The position numbers were made by a program, and so were the translations under genes. Under the pieces are notes generated by a model. That model was not told the origin of the DNA and did no database searches. It saw only the letters and a program-made list of their open reading frames with translations. A DNA stretch of 64,000 nucleotides from Isoptericola cucumis. Its GTDB lineage: Bacteria; Actinomycetota; Actinomycetes; Actinomycetales; Cellulomonadaceae. Each line of letters begins with the position of its first letter. Position 1 is the stretch's first letter. This document shows, in pieces, positions 34,927-46,483 of this stretch. The stretch lies in the NCBI RefSeq assembly GCF_014635665.1, contig NZ_BMDG01000002.1:186001-250000 (forward strand), written 5' to 3'.

Positions 34927-34992
34927 CAGGTCGGTAGTTCGGGGTGAGGTCGGCGGTCCGGACCGCCGACCTCACCCCGAACTACCGACCTG
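34927..34992. terminator. 66-bp perfect palindrome without loop
   Basis: Positions 34927-34959 are the exact reverse complement of 34960-34992: 33 bp per arm and no spacer. It lies 24 bp after the ppa stop and 36 bp before the alcohol dehydrogenase start, both on the minus strand. It could therefore end ppa transcription, but it could also be a protein-binding site, since it sits close to the next promoter. No T-tract follows. Confidence 0.7.
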
Positions 34993-35016
34993 GTCGTCGG
35001 TGTCGGCGTGGGCGGC

Positions 35017-35517
35017 TCAGTGGCCGTCGTAGTAGCCGGTGTCCTTGGCGCGCTGGAAGGAGCGCTCGATCTCGGCCTCGGCGTCGTCGCGGCCGACCCA
35101 GTGGGCGCCCTCGACGGACTTGCCGGGCTCGAGGTCCTTGTACACCTCGAAGAAGTGCTGGATCTCCAGGCGGTGGAAGTCGGAGACGTCGTCGATGTCC
35201 TGGCGCCATGCGGCGCGCTGGTCGCCCAGGGGCACGCAGAGGACCTTGTCGTCGCCGCCGGCCTCGTCGCGCATGCGGAACATGCCGAGGGCGCGGCACT
35301 TGATCAGGCAGCCGGGGAACGTCGGCTCCTCGAGCAGCACGAGCGCGTCCAGGGGGTCGCCGTCCTCGCCGAGGGTGCCCTCGATGAAGCCGTAGTCGTC
35401 CGGGTAGCGCGTCGAGGTGAAGAGCATGCGGTCGAGGCGGATGCGACCGGTCTCATGGTCGACCTCGTACTTGTTGCGCTGGCCCTTCGGGATCTCGATC
35501 GTGACGTCGAACTCCAC
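35017..35517 (-). CDS. ppa: Inorganic pyrophosphatase (type I)
   Basis: A 166-residue soluble Mg-dependent pyrophosphatase. It hydrolyses pyrophosphate and so pulls biosynthetic reactions forward. The family signature D-G-D-P-L-D is at Asp52, Asp54 and Asp57. Further active-site residues are in the N-terminal [12 protein letters not shown] and in [12 protein letters not shown]. The end [11 protein letters not shown] is typical of actinobacterial enzymes. GTG 35517 is preceded by GGAGGAA on the minus strand, which fixes the start. It is divergent from dacB. Confidence 0.97.
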   Translation of the reverse strand: MEFDVTIEIPKGQRNKYEVDHETGRIRLDRMLFTSTRYPDDYGFIEGTLGEDGDPLDALVLLEEPTFPGCLIKCRALGMFRMRDEAGGDDKVLCVPLGDQRAAWRQDIDDVSDFHRLEIQHFFEVYKDLEPGKSVEGAHWVGRDDAEAEIERSFQRAKDTGYYDGH

Positions 35518-35525
35518 TGTTCCTC

Positions 35526-35580
35526 CATGCTCGGGACGGCTCGGACATGCTCGGGCATGCTCTGGTGTGCGGGCATGCTC
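35526..35580. repeat. Four CATGC(T)C repeats upstream of ppa
   Basis: CATGCTC occurs at 35526, 35546, 35556 and 35574, with spacings of 20, 10 and 18 bp. Two copies are within GCATGC palindromes. They sit in the 5' region of ppa, in the 216-bp gap shared with dacB. They may be a degenerate short duplication or a helically phased regulator site. Confidence 0.5.
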
Positions 35581-35733
35581 GGTGCGGACGCCCTGACAAA
35601 GTGTGCCATGGAGCAGTCCGCCGGCCCGGTCGGCAGGCCTGGCTCCGGCGGCCGTGCGGACGTGGGAAGATACGCGTGGAGCGCGCCACGGCAGTCCGTC
35701 TGTGACGATGCTCACGGACACGGGGAGGGCCTC

Positions 35734-37140
35734 ATGGGGTGGCGGGCGAGCTTCGGCGCCACCGTGACGACCGTGGTCGTGGTCTTCGGGGGATACCTGG
35801 TGGCCGACGCCTACGACGTCGTCCCCGGCATGCTCACCACCGCTCCCGCCCCCGCACCGCCCGCGCCGTTCCCGTCGGCCCCGGGGGCCACCACCGGCAC
35901 GATGGCGGAGCGTCCGCTGCCCGACCTGCCGGACGACGCCCCCGTGCCCACCCGTCAGGCGGTCGGCAGGCTCGTGACCGACGTCACGGACTCGGGCCGG
36001 CTCGGCAAGCGTGTCGGGGTGCTCGTGACCGACGGCACCACCGGCGACGCGCTCGGCGGCGCCGCCCCGGACCGGCCGATGGTGCCCGCCTCCACGCAGA
36101 AGGTGCTCACGGCCGTCGCGGCGATGTCCGGCCCGGGAGGCGACGCCACGCTGCCCACCACGGTCGTCCTCGACGGCGACGACCACCTGGTGCTGGTCGG
36201 CGGCGGCGACATGATGCTCGCCGCGGGGGCGGGCGACCCCGACGCCGTGAACGGGCGCGCCGGGCTCGCCGACCTCGCCGAGCAGGTCGCGGACCAGGTC
36301 GCCGACGACGGTCGCGCGACGGTCACGCTGAGCGTCGACGACACGCTGTTCACCGGTCCGGCGATCGCGCCGGCCATCCCGAAGGCCTGGATCAAGGGCT
36401 ACATCGCCCCGGTGTCCGCCCTGGCGGTCGACGTCGCCCGGCGCTCCGACGGCGAGTACGCGCCGCGCTACGCCGATCCCGCGCTGCGCGCCGCGGGCCA
36501 GTTCGCCGCCGCGCTCGAGAAGCGGGGCGTGACCGTGCGCGGCGACGTCGGGCGTGCGGCCGCGCCGTCGTCCGCCCACGAGGTCGCGCGCGTCGAGTCC
36601 GCGCCGCTGCGCGACCTCGTGACGTACCTGCTGGAGCACTCCGACAACACGATCACCGAGGTGGTGGGGCGCGTCGTGGCGCTCGACGCCGGGCTCCCGG
36701 GCTCCCTGGACGGGGCACGCGAGGCCGTGACCGCCCAGGTCACGGACCTCGGCGTCGACCTCGACGGCGTGCGGCTGGCCGACCTGTCCGGTCTCGGCAG
36801 GGGCTCGCTGATGACGCCGCGCCAGCTGGCGGACGTCGTGCAGCTGGTGCTGGACCCCGAGCACCCGGCGCTGCGCGACGTGGCCCGGGGGCTGCCCGTC
36901 GGGGGCCTGTCCGGCACCCTGGGCGACCGCTTCCCGAAGAGCAACCCGGGCCGCGGGTACGTGACCGCCAAGACCGGCAGCCTGCCCGACGTGCGAGGGC
37001 TCGCGGGCACGGTCGTCACGGCGGACGACCGGCAGCTCGTGTTCGTCGTCCTGGCCGACCGGATCGACGACACGTGGCGCGCGACCGACGTGTTCGACGA
37101 CTTCGCCGGCGCGCTCGCCGCGTGCGGCTGCTCGCCGTGA
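35734..37140 (+). CDS. dacB: D-alanyl-D-alanine carboxypeptidase/endopeptidase (PBP4 class)
   Basis: A 468-residue class C low-molecular-weight penicillin-binding protein that trims peptidoglycan peptides. The three serine-hydrolase motifs are complete: SxxK at Ser120-Lys123 (PASTQK), SxN at Ser303-Asn305 (EHSDNT) and KTG at Lys413-Gly415 (AKTGSL). The N-terminal hydrophobic segment (about 8-26) is a signal peptide or anchor. A Pro/Ala-rich linker follows. ATG 35734 follows GGGGAGGG. It begins the conserved dacB-DUF2342-tilS-hpt-ftsH block of actinobacteria. Confidence 0.95.
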   Translation: MGWRASFGATVTTVVVVFGGYLVADAYDVVPGMLTTAPAPAPPAPFPSAPGATTGTMAERPLPDLPDDAPVPTRQAVGRLVTDVTDSGRLGKRVGVLVTDGTTGDALGGAAPDRPMVPASTQKVLTAVAAMSGPGGDATLPTTVVLDGDDHLVLVGGGDMMLAAGAGDPDAVNGRAGLADLAEQVADQVADDGRATVTLSVDDTLFTGPAIAPAIPKAWIKGYIAPVSALAVDVARRSDGEYAPRYADPALRAAGQFAAALEKRGVTVRGDVGRAAAPSSAHEVARVESAPLRDLVTYLLEHSDNTITEVVGRVVALDAGLPGSLDGAREAVTAQVTDLGVDLDGVRLADLSGLGRGSLMTPRQLADVVQLVLDPEHPALRDVARGLPVGGLSGTLGDRFPKSNPGRGYVTAKTGSLPDVRGLAGTVVTADDRQLVFVVLADRIDDTWRATDVFDDFAGALAACGCSP

Positions 37141-37195
37141 CCCTCCGCCCGTCCCACCCGGCGGGCCCACGGGGGTCGCTGGATACGGTGGACCC

Positions 37196-38281
37196 GTGAC
37201 CTCCACCGCTCCCGCCGCGGAGCCCCTGCTCGACTGGACGGCGGCGGCACAGATCGCCGGCCGTCTCGCCCGACCCGGCACCACCGCGCCCCGCGCCGAG
37301 CTCGACGAGCTCGTGGCCGGGCTGCGGACCGCCGCGGGCGACGCCGTCGGGCACGTGCTCGACGTGACCCGCATGGCCCCGGCGGCCCGGCTCGCCGACG
37401 GCGGGCTCGGCGACGTGCACGTCGTGGACCGCGCCGGCTGGACCCGCGCGAACGCCCAGTCGATGCGCGCCATGACCGACCCCGTGATGGCGACGCTGGG
37501 GTCGCAGGTGCCGGCGACGTCGGCGGGCGCGCGGTTGGCGGGCGCCGCCGAGGCGGGCGGCCTGCTGGCGCTGCTCTCGGGCCGCGTGCTCGGCCAGTTC
37601 GACCCGTACGGCGCCGACCGTGGCCGGCTCCTCCTGGTGGCGCCGAACGTGCTCCAGGTGGAGCGCGCCCTGAACCTGCGCCCGCGGGACTTCCGCCTGT
37701 GGGTGTGCCTGCACGAGCAGACCCACGCCCTGCAGTTCGCCGCCGCGCCCTGGCTCGCCGACCACCTCGTGGGGCGCGTCGGGGGACTCCTGAGCGGGGT
37801 CACGGAGAGCTCGCTGCGCATGGCGCGGGCGCCCCTGCGGCAGAAGCTGGCCGTCGTCGGGCGCACGGTGCTGCGTGCCGCGCGCGGCGAGCTCGTGACG
37901 CCGCTCGACGGCGTCCTCGGGCCCGCCGAGCGGCGCGAGCTGGAGGAGATCACCGCCGTGATGGCCCTGCTCGAGGGGCACGCCGACGTGATGATGGACG
38001 CCGTCGGGCCGCGCGTGGTGCGCACCGTGCGCACCATCCGCGCCCGCTTCGAGAAGCGTCGTGACGGCGAGGGCGCGCCCGCCCTCGACGTCGTGCTGCG
38101 CCGGGTGCTCGGCATGGACGCCAAGCTCGCGCAGTACCGCGACGGCGCCGCCTTCGTGCGGGCCGTCGAGCAGCAGGTGGGCCGCGACGGCCTCAACGCC
38201 GTCTGGAGCGAGTCGGCGCACCTGCCGTCCGCCCGCGAGATCGCGGACCCGCGCGCCTGGGTGCGCCGGGTGCACGGATGA
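37196..38281 (+). CDS. DUF2342/F420-associated zinc metallopeptidase-like protein
   Basis: A 361-residue protein of the zincin-like DUF2342 family, annotated in some databases as coenzyme F420 biosynthesis associated. The metal motif HExxH is HEQTH at His173, with further conserved [13 protein letters not shown] downstream where the third ligand would be. The true substrate is unknown; occurrence tracks F420-producing actinobacteria. GTG 37196 lies 6 nt after TACGGT (37184-37189), a good leaderless start. It is followed by tilS in the usual actinobacterial order. Confidence 0.85.
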   Translation: MTSTAPAAEPLLDWTAAAQIAGRLARPGTTAPRAELDELVAGLRTAAGDAVGHVLDVTRMAPAARLADGGLGDVHVVDRAGWTRANAQSMRAMTDPVMATLGSQVPATSAGARLAGAAEAGGLLALLSGRVLGQFDPYGADRGRLLLVAPNVLQVERALNLRPRDFRLWVCLHEQTHALQFAAAPWLADHLVGRVGGLLSGVTESSLRMARAPLRQKLAVVGRTVLRAARGELVTPLDGVLGPAERRELEEITAVMALLEGHADVMMDAVGPRVVRTVRTIRARFEKRRDGEGAPALDVVLRRVLGMDAKLAQYRDGAAFVRAVEQQVGRDGLNAVWSESAHLPSAREIADPRAWVRRVHG

Positions 38282-38368
38282 GCCGGAGATGCAGCAGAAG
38301 GGACGAGGAACGAGGCGCTCGCCTGCAGCGGGACCGCAGGCTCGGCCGTCAGGGACAGAGGCGGCACG

Positions 38369-39550
38369 GTGACGAGGGTTGACCCGGCGCTCGCGGCGGC
38401 GCGCTCGGCCGTGCGCGCCGAGCTCGCCGACCTGGTCGCCACGGGCTCGCTCGGGCCGTCCGGCACGGTGCTGGTCGCGTGCTCCGGCGGCGCGGACAGC
38501 CTCGCGCTGGCCGCGGCCACCGCGCTGGAGGCCGGCCGTGTGGGCCGGTCGGTGCGGTCGCGGGGGTTCGCCGTGCGGGCCGGCGCCGTCGTGGTGGACC
38601 ACGGCCTGCTGGCGGGATCGGCCGACGTCGCGGACCGGGCCGCCGCGCGGTGCCGCGAGCTCGGCCTCGACCCCGTCGTCGTGCGGCGGGTGCACGTCCC
38701 GGACGACGCGGCGGCCGGAGGGCCCGAGGCCGCGGCGCGCGCGGCGCGGTACGACGCCCTCGAGGCCGCCGCGCGGGAGACGGGCGCCGCTGCCGTGCTG
38801 CTCGGGCACACGCTCGACGACCAGGCGGAGTCCGTGCTGCTGGGGCTGGCCCGGGGGAGCGGCGCCCGCTCGCTCGCCGGGATGCCGCGCCGCCGGGGCG
38901 TGCACCGCCGCCCGTTCCTCGGGCTGCGCCGGTCGCAGACCGAGGCGGTGTGCGCCGCGGTCGGCCTCGAGTACTGGACCGACCCCACCAACCTGCTGCC
39001 GCCCGACGGAGCCCCGGCCCCGGCCCGGACGCGCGTGCGGGGCGTCGTCGTGCCCGCGCTGACGGCCGCCCTCGGGCCCGGCGTGGTGGAGGCGCTCGCC
39101 CGCACCGCCGACCAGCTGCGTGACGACGCCGACCTGCTCGACGACCTGGCCGCCGACCTGCTCGCCGAGGTCTCGACGGTGCCGGCCGGCGAGCCGGACG
39201 GCACCGGGCCGGGCGGCGGCGGGGCCGCCGGCGCCGGGCTCGTGCTCGACGCCGAGGCGCTGGCCGGGGCCGCCCCCGCGCTGCGGCGCCGCGCGCTGCG
39301 AGCCGCGGCGCTCGCCGTCGGCTGCCCGCCCGGGTCCACGACGGCGCGCCACGTCGACGCGCTCGACGCCCTCGTCGTCTCGTGGCGTGGGCAGGACGCG
39401 GTCCACCTGCCGGGCGATGCTCGCGCCCGGCGTGCGTGTGGCAGTCTTTTCCTGCGACCGGCCGGCCCCCGACCGGGCCGGGCCACCTCGGCGGTCCCCT
39501 CGACGCCGTCGCACCAGCACGTCCCCCAGCCCCGCCCCGAAGAGGAGTAA
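38369..39550 (+). CDS. tilS: tRNA(Ile)-lysidine synthetase
   Basis: A 393-residue ATP-dependent enzyme that converts C34 of the CAU-anticodon tRNA-Ile to lysidine, changing decoding from AUG to AUA. The PP-loop SGGADS is at residues 39-44. Other conserved parts are [30 protein letters not shown] and RRPFLGLRR. The GTG start at 38369 has only a weak ribosome site. The last 25 residues after about 368 are unusual low-complexity sequence that runs almost into hpt. Confidence 0.95.
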   Translation: MTRVDPALAAARSAVRAELADLVATGSLGPSGTVLVACSGGADSLALAAATALEAGRVGRSVRSRGFAVRAGAVVVDHGLLAGSADVADRAAARCRELGLDPVVVRRVHVPDDAAAGGPEAAARAARYDALEAAARETGAAAVLLGHTLDDQAESVLLGLARGSGARSLAGMPRRRGVHRRPFLGLRRSQTEAVCAAVGLEYWTDPTNLLPPDGAPAPARTRVRGVVVPALTAALGPGVVEALARTADQLRDDADLLDDLAADLLAEVSTVPAGEPDGTGPGGGGAAGAGLVLDAEALAGAAPALRRRALRAAALAVGCPPGSTTARHVDALDALVVSWRGQDAVHLPGDARARRACGSLFLRPAGPRPGRATSAVPSTPSHQHVPQPRPEEE

Positions 39551-39553
39551 CCC

Positions 39554-40105
39554 GTGGATCAGTCGGACGTCTCCGGCGACCTCGCCAACGTCCTGCTCAC
39601 CGAGGAGCAGATCGGCGCCAAGCTCGACGAGATCGCCGCCCGGATCGACGCGGACTACGCGGGCAAGGACCTGCTGCTGGTCGGTGTGCTCAAGGGGGCG
39701 GTCATGGTGATGGCCGACCTCGCGCGGCGCCTGCACCACCCCGTGCAGATGGACTGGATGGCCGTGTCCTCGTACGGCTCGGGGACCAAGTCCTCGGGCG
39801 TCGTGCGCATCCTCAAGGACCTGGACGCCGACCTGTCCGGCCGCAACGTCGTGATCGTCGAGGACATCATCGACTCGGGGCTCACGCTCTCCTGGCTCGT
39901 GGCGAACCTGCGGTCCCGCGGCCCGGCGTCGGTCGAGATCGCGGCGATGCTGCGCAAGCCGGACGCCGCGAAGGTGGACGTCGACGTGCGCTACGTCGGG
40001 TTCGACATCCCCAACGAGTTCGTCGTGGGCTACGGCCTCGACTACGACGAGAAGTACCGGAACCTGCCGTTCGTCGGGACCCTCGCCCCGCACGTCTACA
40101 GCTGA
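39554..40105 (+). CDS. hpt: Hypoxanthine phosphoribosyltransferase
   Basis: A 183-residue purine salvage enzyme making IMP or GMP from hypoxanthine or guanine with PRPP. The PRPP-binding motif [13 protein letters not shown] lies at about residues 99-111. The [14 protein letters not shown] and [14 protein letters not shown] stretches are typical. GTG 39554 follows AAGAGGAG by a normal distance, 3 nt after the tilS stop. The tilS-hpt-ftsH order is conserved across many Gram-positive bacteria. Confidence 0.97.
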   Translation: MDQSDVSGDLANVLLTEEQIGAKLDEIAARIDADYAGKDLLLVGVLKGAVMVMADLARRLHHPVQMDWMAVSSYGSGTKSSGVVRILKDLDADLSGRNVVIVEDIIDSGLTLSWLVANLRSRGPASVEIAAMLRKPDAAKVDVDVRYVGFDIPNEFVVGYGLDYDEKYRNLPFVGTLAPHVYS

Positions 40106-40265
40106 CGTCGCACGCCGGGGCCGCCGGCCTCACCGCCTGCGTCGTCGCCCCACGGCCCGCGTCGCGCCGTGGGCGAACACCCACCGTTCGTCCACATCCA
40201 GCGTGTAGCGTCGTGGACACACATTGCCCGGACGGAAGGGAAACGGGGAGCCGCCCCCGTCGCCG

Positions 40266-42343
<2,078 letters not shown>

Positions 42344-42347
<4 letters not shown>

Positions 42348-42952
42348 CCGAGGCGTCGTTCGGCGTCCGGCGCGCCGCCGACGTGCCCCCGTACGACGAG
42401 GCGCGCGCCGAGGCCGCCGTGCGCGAGCTGCTGCTCGCGGTCGGGGAGGACCCCGACCGCGAGGGCCTCAAGGAAACGCCCGCCCGCGTGGCGCGCGCGT
42501 ACAAGGAGATCTTCGCGGGCCTGCGCCAGGAGCCCGAGGACGTCCTGACCACCACCTTCGACCTCGGCCACGAGGAGATGGTGCTGGTGCGCGACATCGA
42601 GGTGTACTCCACCTGCGAGCACCACCTGGTGCCGTTCCACGGCGTCGCGCACGTGGGCTACATCCCGAGCACCGACGGGCGCATCACCGGGCTGTCCAAG
42701 ATCGCGCGCCTGGTGGACGTCTACGCCCGCCGCCCGCAGGTCCAGGAGCGCCTCACGACGCAGATCGCGGACGCGCTGGTGCGCATCCTCGAGCCCCGCG
42801 GCGTGCTCGTCGTGGTCGAGTGCGAGCACCTGTGCATGTCCATGCGCGGCGTGCGCAAGCCCGGGTCCCGCACCGTCACGTCGGCCGTGCGGGGCGGGCT
42901 GCAGAACCCCGCGACGCGTGCCGAGGCGATGAGCCTCATCACGGGGCGTTGA
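42344..42952 (+). CDS. folE: GTP cyclohydrolase I
   Basis: A 202-residue enzyme for the first step of tetrahydrofolate synthesis, from GTP to dihydroneopterin triphosphate. Zinc ligands are Cys91 and His94 (STCEHH) and Cys164 ([10 protein letters not shown]). Other family motifs are [13 protein letters not shown] and HVGYIPS. The GTG start overlaps the ftsH stop by 4 nt (GTGA), so both genes are co-translated. folP follows 2 nt after its stop. Confidence 0.97.
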
Positions 42953-42954
42953 CC

Positions 42955-43959
42955 GTGCCGGCGACGGGGCACCCGCGCGACGGGGAGGTCGCCGGGCTGC
43001 CGGAGCTGACCGCCGTCGGGCGGTGCCTCGTCATGGGGGTCGTCAACATCACCCCCGACTCGTTCTCGGACGGGGGCGAGTGGTTCGAGCCCGACGCCGG
43101 CGTCCAGCACGGGCTCGACCTGCTGGCGGACGGCGCGGACCTGCTCGACGTCGGCGGCGAGTCGACCCGTCCCGGGTCCGCGCGCGTCAGCGAGGACGAG
43201 GAGCTGCGCCGCGTGGTCCCGGTGATCGAGCGGCTCGCCGCGCACGGCGCCGTCGTGTCGGTCGACACGACCCGGTCGGCCGTCGCGGAGCGGGCCGTCG
43301 CCGCCGGCGCCCGGCTCGTCAACGACGTCTCGGGCGGCCTCGCCGACCCGCGCATGGCGCACGTCGTGGCCGAGACCGGCGTCGCGTACGTGGCGATGCA
43401 CTGGCGGGGGCACGCCGACGTCATGGATGACCTCGAGGTGTACGACGACGTCGTGGCCGAGGTCGCGGGCGAGCTCGCCGCGCGGCTGGACGCGCTGACC
43501 GCCGCGGGCGTCGACCCGCGGCAGGTGGTCCTCGACCCGGGCCTCGGGTTCTCCAAGGCCGGCACGCTCAACTGGCCGCTGCTCGCGCACCTCGACGCCC
43601 TGCACGCCCTCGGGCGGCCCGTGCTCGTGGGCGCGTCGCGCAAGCGGTTCCTCGGCCACCTGCTGTCCGGGTCGCACGGCCTGCGCGACGACGCACCCGC
43701 GCCGCCGCTGGCGCGCGACGAGGCGACGGCCGCGGTCTCGGCCCTCGCCGCCGCCTCGGGGGCGTGGGCCGTCCGCGTCCACGCCGCCCGGGCCAGCGCC
43801 GACGCCGTCCGAGTCGCGGACGCCTGGACGTCGGCGGGGGTCGGCGGGGAAGATCTGCGGGTGCCCGACGCCGGTCCGCCCGGCACCGGCACGACAGCAC
43901 GCACCACGACCAGCACCAGCACAGGCGGGGCCGCCGCCGAAGGAGAGGGCACCTCGTGA
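42955..43959 (+). CDS. folP: Dihydropteroate synthase
   Basis: A 334-residue TIM-barrel enzyme joining 4-aminobenzoate to the pterin diphosphate. It is the target of sulfonamides. Family motifs are VMGVVNITPDSFSDGG, LLDVGGESTRPG, LVNDVSGG and the Lys-Arg motif of GASRKRFLGH. The protein is longer than the usual 270-290 residues because of an extra low-complexity C-terminal tail rich in Thr/Ser/Gly (about 300-334). GTG 42955 starts 2 nt after the folE stop; the stop overlaps the folB-folK start by 4 nt. Confidence 0.95.
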   Translation: MPATGHPRDGEVAGLPELTAVGRCLVMGVVNITPDSFSDGGEWFEPDAGVQHGLDLLADGADLLDVGGESTRPGSARVSEDEELRRVVPVIERLAAHGAVVSVDTTRSAVAERAVAAGARLVNDVSGGLADPRMAHVVAETGVAYVAMHWRGHADVMDDLEVYDDVVAEVAGELAARLDALTAAGVDPRQVVLDPGLGFSKAGTLNWPLLAHLDALHALGRPVLVGASRKRFLGHLLSGSHGLRDDAPAPPLARDEATAAVSALAAASGAWAVRVHAARASADAVRVADAWTSAGVGGEDLRVPDAGPPGTGTTARTTTSTSTGGAAAEGEGTS

Positions 43960-45878
43960 CTTTCGCCGCAGCCGTACCCGGCCCTCAGGGACAGCCGCTC
44001 GACCAGATCCGCCTCGACGGCGTCACCGCGACGGGCCACCACGGCGTCCTGCCGCACGAGCGGACGGACGGCCAGGAGTTCCGCGCCGACGTCGTCATGC
44101 ACCTGGACACCCGCTCGGCGGCGTCGTCCGACGACCTCGCCGCCACCGTGAGCTACGCCGACGTCGCCCAGGACGTGCACGACGTCCTCGCCGGGTCGCC
44201 GGCGGACCTCGTGGAGACCGTCGCGGAGCGGATCGCCGCCGCCGTCCTCGCGCGGCCTGCCGTGCAGGCCGTCGACGTGCGCGTGCACAAGCCGCAGGCC
44301 CCGATCGAGGTGCCGTTCGACGACGTGTCGGTGGTCGTGCGCCGGGACCGGTCGCACGCCCCCGTCGTCGAGCCTGTCGTCGAGCCCGTCGCGGAGCCGG
44401 TCGTCGAGCCCGTCGCGGAGCCGTTCGCGTCGTCGGCGGAGCCCGCGGGCGCCCCGGCCGCCGTGGTGGCGGCCGAGCCGGTCCCGGTGCCCGTCCCGGC
44501 CGCGCCGCCCGTCCCGGCCGTCGACCCGCTCGACGCGGCGCCCGAGCAGCCCGTCGAGGCGGTGCTCGCCCTCGGTGCCAACCTCGGTGACGCCCAGGTG
44601 ACGCTCCGCGAGGCGGTCACCGACATCGACCGTGTCCCGGGCGTCCAGGTCACCGACGTCTCGCCGCTCGCGCGCACCGCCGCCGTCGGCGGCCCGGAGC
44701 AGCCGGACTTCCTCAACGCGGTGCTGATCGTGCGCACCACGCTCGCCCCGCGCGACCTGCTGCGGGCCCTCCAGGACGTCGAGGACCAGCACGGCCGCGT
44801 CCGTGACGAGCGCTGGGGCCCCCGGACCCTGGACGTGGACATCGTCCAGTACGGCACCCTGACGTCGACCGAGCCCGACCTCGAGCTGCCGCACCCGCGC
44901 GCCCGCGAGCGGGCGTTCGTCCTCGTGCCGTGGGCGGAGGTCGCCCCGGACGCCGTGCTCGGCGGCCTCGGTGGCGGCGTCGTCGGCCAGCTCGCCGTCA
45001 CGGCGCCCGACCGCGCGGGCATCCGCTGGCTCGCGCTCGACTGGCTGACGGGGCCCACCCAGAGCACCGGGCAGGTCGCGACGGGCGACGCCCCGGCGCC
45101 GTCCGCGCCCGTGCCGCAGGCCGACCCGGCGCCGGCCCAGGTGCACGAGCAGGCGCACGAGCCGCAGGCTCCCGCCCAGCCGCAGGCGCCCCAGCCGCAG
45201 GCGCCCCACCAGCCGCCGCCGGCGCAGCCGCAGGCGCCGGAGGCGTACGCCCCGGAGCAGCAGGCCCCGGAGGCGTACGTGCCGCAGGCCTACGTCCCGG
45301 AGCAGTACGCGCCCGAGCCGGAGCCGTACGCGCCCCGGCCCTACGCGCCGTCGGGCGAGACGCCGCTGGCGCAGCCCGGACCCGGCCTGGCCCCCGCACC
45401 GGCGGAGCCGCCGTACACGCCGCGGGCGGCGGAGCCGCCGTACACCCCGCCGGCGGAGCCGGGGCACCCGTTCCCGCCCGTGGCGGACGCGGAGCCGCCG
45501 TTCCCGCCGACGCACGACGCGCTGCCGCAGCGGTCGCCCGCCCCGCACGCGCCGGAGCACCCGGATCGCCCGGAGCCGGTGTTCCCGCCGGTCAGCGCCG
45601 GCCAGGCTCCGCCCGAGCCGGCTCCGGCCGGGCCGATCCACGACGTCCCGGCCCCGCCCGCACCCGTCGAGCGGCCCCGGCAGGGTGACGACGGGCTGGT
45701 GTCGGGCGTCCCGGCCGACCTGAGCCCGCACGCCCCCGTGCCTCCGGCGCCCCCGGAGGCGGACGTGTTCCCGCCGTACGGCGGCGAGCCGGCGCAGGCC
45801 GACCCGTTCCCGCCGTTCGGGGCGGGCGACGCCGGGCAGGTGCGCGACGAGGAGCGCGACGAGGGTCGCGACCGCTGA
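43956..45878 (+). CDS. folB-folK: Fused dihydroneopterin aldolase / HPPK with proline-rich tail
   Basis: A 640-residue bifunctional folate enzyme. Residues about 15-130 are dihydroneopterin aldolase (IRLDGVTATGHHGVLPHERTDGQ, TVSYADVA, VHKPQAPI). A Pro/Val/Glu linker (130-198) leads to 6-hydroxymethyl-7,8-dihydropterin pyrophosphokinase (198-366) with LALGANLGD and the signature RWGPRTLDVDIV. It performs two consecutive steps between folE and folP. The remaining 270 residues are a Pro/Ala/Gln/Glu-rich tail with no enzymatic features, much longer than in standard fusions. GTG 43956 overlaps the folP stop. Confidence 0.94.
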   Translation: MTFAAAVPGPQGQPLDQIRLDGVTATGHHGVLPHERTDGQEFRADVVMHLDTRSAASSDDLAATVSYADVAQDVHDVLAGSPADLVETVAERIAAAVLARPAVQAVDVRVHKPQAPIEVPFDDVSVVVRRDRSHAPVVEPVVEPVAEPVVEPVAEPFASSAEPAGAPAAVVAAEPVPVPVPAAPPVPAVDPLDAAPEQPVEAVLALGANLGDAQVTLREAVTDIDRVPGVQVTDVSPLARTAAVGGPEQPDFLNAVLIVRTTLAPRDLLRALQDVEDQHGRVRDERWGPRTLDVDIVQYGTLTSTEPDLELPHPRARERAFVLVPWAEVAPDAVLGGLGGGVVGQLAVTAPDRAGIRWLALDWLTGPTQSTGQVATGDAPAPSAPVPQADPAPAQVHEQAHEPQAPAQPQAPQPQAPHQPPPAQPQAPEAYAPEQQAPEAYVPQAYVPEQYAPEPEPYAPRPYAPSGETPLAQPGPGLAPAPAEPPYTPRAAEPPYTPPAEPGHPFPPVADAEPPFPPTHDALPQRSPAPHAPEHPDRPEPVFPPVSAGQAPPEPAPAGPIHDVPAPPAPVERPRQGDDGLVSGVPADLSPHAPVPPAPPEADVFPPYGGEPAQADPFPPFGAGDAGQVRDEERDEGRDR

Positions 45879-45879
45879 C

Positions 45880-46365
45880 ATGCGCCGCACCTCCGTGGGG
45901 ACCCTCGCGCTGGTCGCGGGCGTGGTGGCCGTCGTCGGCGCCGTCGTGCTGCGGCTGCTCGAGACGCGCGGCATCTACCTGCCCGCGGTCGCGTGGGTCG
46001 AGGACGCCGCCATGCTCGCGCTCGCCGCGGGGATCTTCTGGGCGGGCTGGGCGGTGCGCGCCTACCAGCGGGGCGACCGCCCGGACCTCGACCCGTTGCG
46101 CGCGGCGCGCACCTTCGTGCTGGCCAAGGCGGGAGCACTCACGGGGGCGCTGCTGACGGGCCGCTACCTCGCGACGGTGCTCGTGGTGCTCGGCCAGCTC
46201 GAGATCGAGTCCCGGCGCGAGCAGGCCGTGGCCGCCGGCATCGGTGCCGTGTGCGCGGTCGTGCTGGCCGTCGTGGGGCTCGTCGTGGAGAAGTTCTGCG
46301 AGCTGCCGCCGTCGGACGACGACGACGGGGACCGCGAGGAGAGCGTCGACCCGCTCCCGTCGTGA
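45880..46365 (+). CDS. DUF3180 small membrane protein
   Basis: A 161-residue membrane protein of the actinobacterial DUF3180 family, function unknown. It has four predicted helices (about 6-24, 38-58, 84-106 and 118-140) and an acidic cytoplasmic tail (DDDDGDREE). It almost always follows folK in actinobacteria. Its ATG comes 1 nt after the folB-folK stop, so it is co-translated. A role in the envelope is more likely than in folate metabolism. Confidence 0.88.
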   Translation: MRRTSVGTLALVAGVVAVVGAVVLRLLETRGIYLPAVAWVEDAAMLALAAGIFWAGWAVRAYQRGDRPDLDPLRAARTFVLAKAGALTGALLTGRYLATVLVVLGQLEIESRREQAVAAGIGAVCAVVLAVVGLVVEKFCELPPSDDDDGDREESVDPLPS

Positions 46366-46483
46366 CGTGCCCCGCCCGGCGGCCGGTGGAGCGCCGAGTC
46401 ATGCTTCCGGCGGACCCGGGTGCCGGGAGACCAGCCCGACGGACGATGTCGCGACGTGCGGGCCGGATGGAAGGATGGGAGCC

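Noticed and set aside
35017-39486. Very long open frame on the minus strand opposite dacB-DUF2342-tilS
   Set aside because: High GC keeps antisense frames open; the translation is low-complexity Arg/Ala/Ser sequence and the plus strand carries well recognised genes.
40224-40265. Upstream TTG start for ftsH
   Set aside because: The added 14 residues ([13 protein letters not shown]) are not like FtsH N-termini; ATG 40266 begins the conserved [10 protein letters not shown].
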